Assembly (NCBI GenBank): GCA_014376525.1
Contig: JACMRI010000146.1
Coordinates: 1 to 35,639, forward strand
Direction: 5' to 3'
Source of the DNA: Bacteroidia bacterium
GTDB taxonomy: Bacteria; Bacteroidota; Bacteroidia; UBA4408
Length of the DNA: 35,639 nt
Part shown: positions 34,423 to 35,639 of the stretch, in pieces
Layout of the letters: every line of letters starts with the position of its first letter
How positions within the stretch are numbered: the first letter of the stretch is position 1
Translations under genes and position numbers: made by a program
The notes under the pieces: model-generated
What the model was told of the DNA's origin: nothing
The model's input: only the letters and a program-made list of their open reading frames with translations
Database searches by the model: none

Positions 34423-35639
34423 ATGAAAACATATACCAAATTAGCTGTAATAGCAGTGGTTATTGCCAGTACAACAGCTCAAGCACAAGAAAACGACGAT
34501 ATTTATTATAATCCACAACGCGATGGTAATAAAATAACTACTGCCCCTCCTACTACTACTACTCCACAGCAAAACAATGCAGGTAATATTTATACTCCAC
34601 AAAATGGTTCTACTAACGTTACTGGCAATGGCTCTGTGGCCGATGATTACACACGTTCACCAAACAGTAACCAACAAACTAATATTTACACTAACAATAG
34701 TAGGTTTGATAAAGACGACTACTACGATTATGCTTACAGCACTCGCATTAAGCGCTTTCATCGCCCTATAGTTACTTACAGTTATTACGACCCGTTTTAT
34801 ACTAATGCCTATTGGTATAATAATAATTATAATAATTATGGTACAAGTGTATATTTAGGTTATAACTTTTGGGGACCAAGCATGTACAATCCGTATGCGT
34901 GGAGCTGGGGGTACAACAGTCCAAGTTATTACGGTTATGGTAACTGTTGGGGAAATAATAATTTCTACAATAATCCGTGGGGATATAACAACCACTGGGG
35001 TTACAACAACTATAATGGATATAATGGTTGGGGTTATGGTAATAACGCATGCTACTACGGATACGGTAATTATGGGTGCAATAACTATTATGGTTACAAT
35101 AACGGATTTAATAATGGTTACAACCAAGGGTATTATTCAGGTTTAAATAACAACAATAATTACAACAATTATCAGCCTCATTATTTTAATAGTTATGATA
35201 ACTCAAGTTACGGCAACACTACTACTGGCGGGGGCCCAAGAGGAGGAGTATCGCAAGGTGGCGGAAAAATAGCCAATGCGCCACATAGCTTTCAGCAATC
35301 TATGTATGATGGAATTAGAGCCGAAAAAATTACCACTACCACAGACGTAAACCCTAGAGGTGGTATAAATAATGGCACTATGGAACAGGCACCACGCACC
35401 AACACTAGCGATATACAAAGTACACCACGCCCACGTAACGGAGTGCAAGACCCCGTTTATAATAACAATGGTGCGCCTCGTGGCGGAATTAACAATAATG
35501 CTACAGAACAAGCACCACGTAACAATGGTACTGATGGGCAAAGTATTCCACGCCCACGTGGGCAACAACAAGAACAAGCACAACCTCGTTATGAGCAGCC
35601 ACGCCAAGTAGAACAACCTCAAGCACAACCACGTGGACA
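34423..35639 (+). CDS. Secreted Tyr/Asn/Gly-rich low-complexity protein, 3'-truncated by the window edge
   Basis: The frame from the ATG at 34423 has no stop through the last base (405 full codons). Signal peptide MKTYTKLAVIAVVIASTTAQAQ. Residues about 25-100 are Asn/Thr/Pro-rich. About 100-260 are extremely rich in Tyr, Asn, Gly and Trp (YNNNYNNYG, WGYNNYNGYNGWGYG). After about 265 come Gly/Arg/Gln-rich repeats of the kind PRGGINN-TEQAPR-N and IPRPRG. No catalytic motif is seen. Composition is prion- or adhesin-like: an extracellular matrix or surface protein is possible. The open frames on the opposite strand here are shadows of its biased codons. Family not recognised. Confidence 0.8.
   Translation, partial: MKTYTKLAVIAVVIASTTAQAQENDDIYYNPQRDGNKITTAPPTTTTPQQNNAGNIYTPQNGSTNVTGNGSVADDYTRSPNSNQQTNIYTNNSRFDKDDYYDYAYSTRIKRFHRPIVTYSYYDPFYTNAYWYNNNYNNYGTSVYLGYNFWGPSMYNPYAWSWGYNSPSYYGYGNCWGNNNFYNNPWGYNNHWGYNNYNGYNGWGYGNNACYYGYGNYGCNNYYGYNNGFNNGYNQGYYSGLNNNNNYNNYQPHYFNSYDNSSYGNTTTGGGPRGGVSQGGGKIANAPHSFQQSMYDGIRAEKITTTTDVNPRGGINNGTMEQAPRTNTSDIQSTPRPRNGVQDPVYNNNGAPRGGINNNATEQAPRNNGTDGQSIPRPRGQQQEQAQPRYEQPRQVEQPQAQPRG

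Noticed and set aside
34802-35628. Open frames on the minus strand opposite the Tyr/Asn-rich gene
   Set aside because: They are products of its biased codons; composition is low-complexity and the plus frame has a clean signal peptide.

Overview
The window is from a Bacteroidota genome, probably of the Chitinophagales/Sphingobacteriales type. The evidence is two proteins with type IX secretion system (T9SS) type A sorting domains, a ten-fold SprB repeat, a giant alpha-2-macroglobulin, a choice-of-anchor-L/OmpA fusion, an archaeal/eukaryal-type ProS, no strong Shine-Dalgarno sites, and a few TAnnTTTG promoter elements. Family names come from recalled motifs; no database search was run.

Layout. 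(1) 1-2993: 3' part of a large T9SS-exported SprB-repeat adhesin. (2) 3382-7643: a T9SS-exported metzincin protease gene whose frame breaks at an A5 run directly before a perfect 13-bp hairpin. It is followed by seven tandem small cysteine-rich lipoprotein genes plus one deleted relic. Between the lipoprotein genes lie five extra copies of only the protease's C-terminal sorting tail, each still in frame. (3) 7873-18984: housekeeping envelope genes: an HtrA/Deg protease, an M23 peptidase plus OmpA-like pair on the minus strand, and a 2069-residue alpha-2-macroglobulin. (4) about 19000-32650: a defence island with visibly different codon choice (ATT/GTT-rich rather than ATA/GTA-rich). It holds a SNF2 helicase, a small structured RNA next to an Abi-like HEPN gene, a Type III-like DNA methyltransferase (frameshifted), a Type III-like restriction helicase-nuclease and a PHP-ABC ATPase. 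It ends with a small protein and a large serine recombinase broken by two nonsense codons. (5) 32658-34276: tRNA-Glu and proS on the minus strand, then a Tyr/Asn-rich secreted protein running off the right edge.

How it may work. The island looks like a composite anti-phage locus carried on an element that integrated at the 3' end of tRNA-Glu: the recombinase reading frame runs antisense into the tRNA. Inside the restriction operon, the Abi-like HEPN gene is preceded by what reads as a complete minus-strand RNA gene (promoter element, nested stems, terminator), suggesting an RNA-antitoxin/HEPN-toxin pair guarding the operon. The lipoprotein array looks like the debris of repeated effector-plus-partner modules. 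My favoured, unproven reading is that secreted T9SS effectors were each paired with a small lipoprotein (inhibitor or immunity), and that all but one effector was deleted, leaving an orphan partner array.
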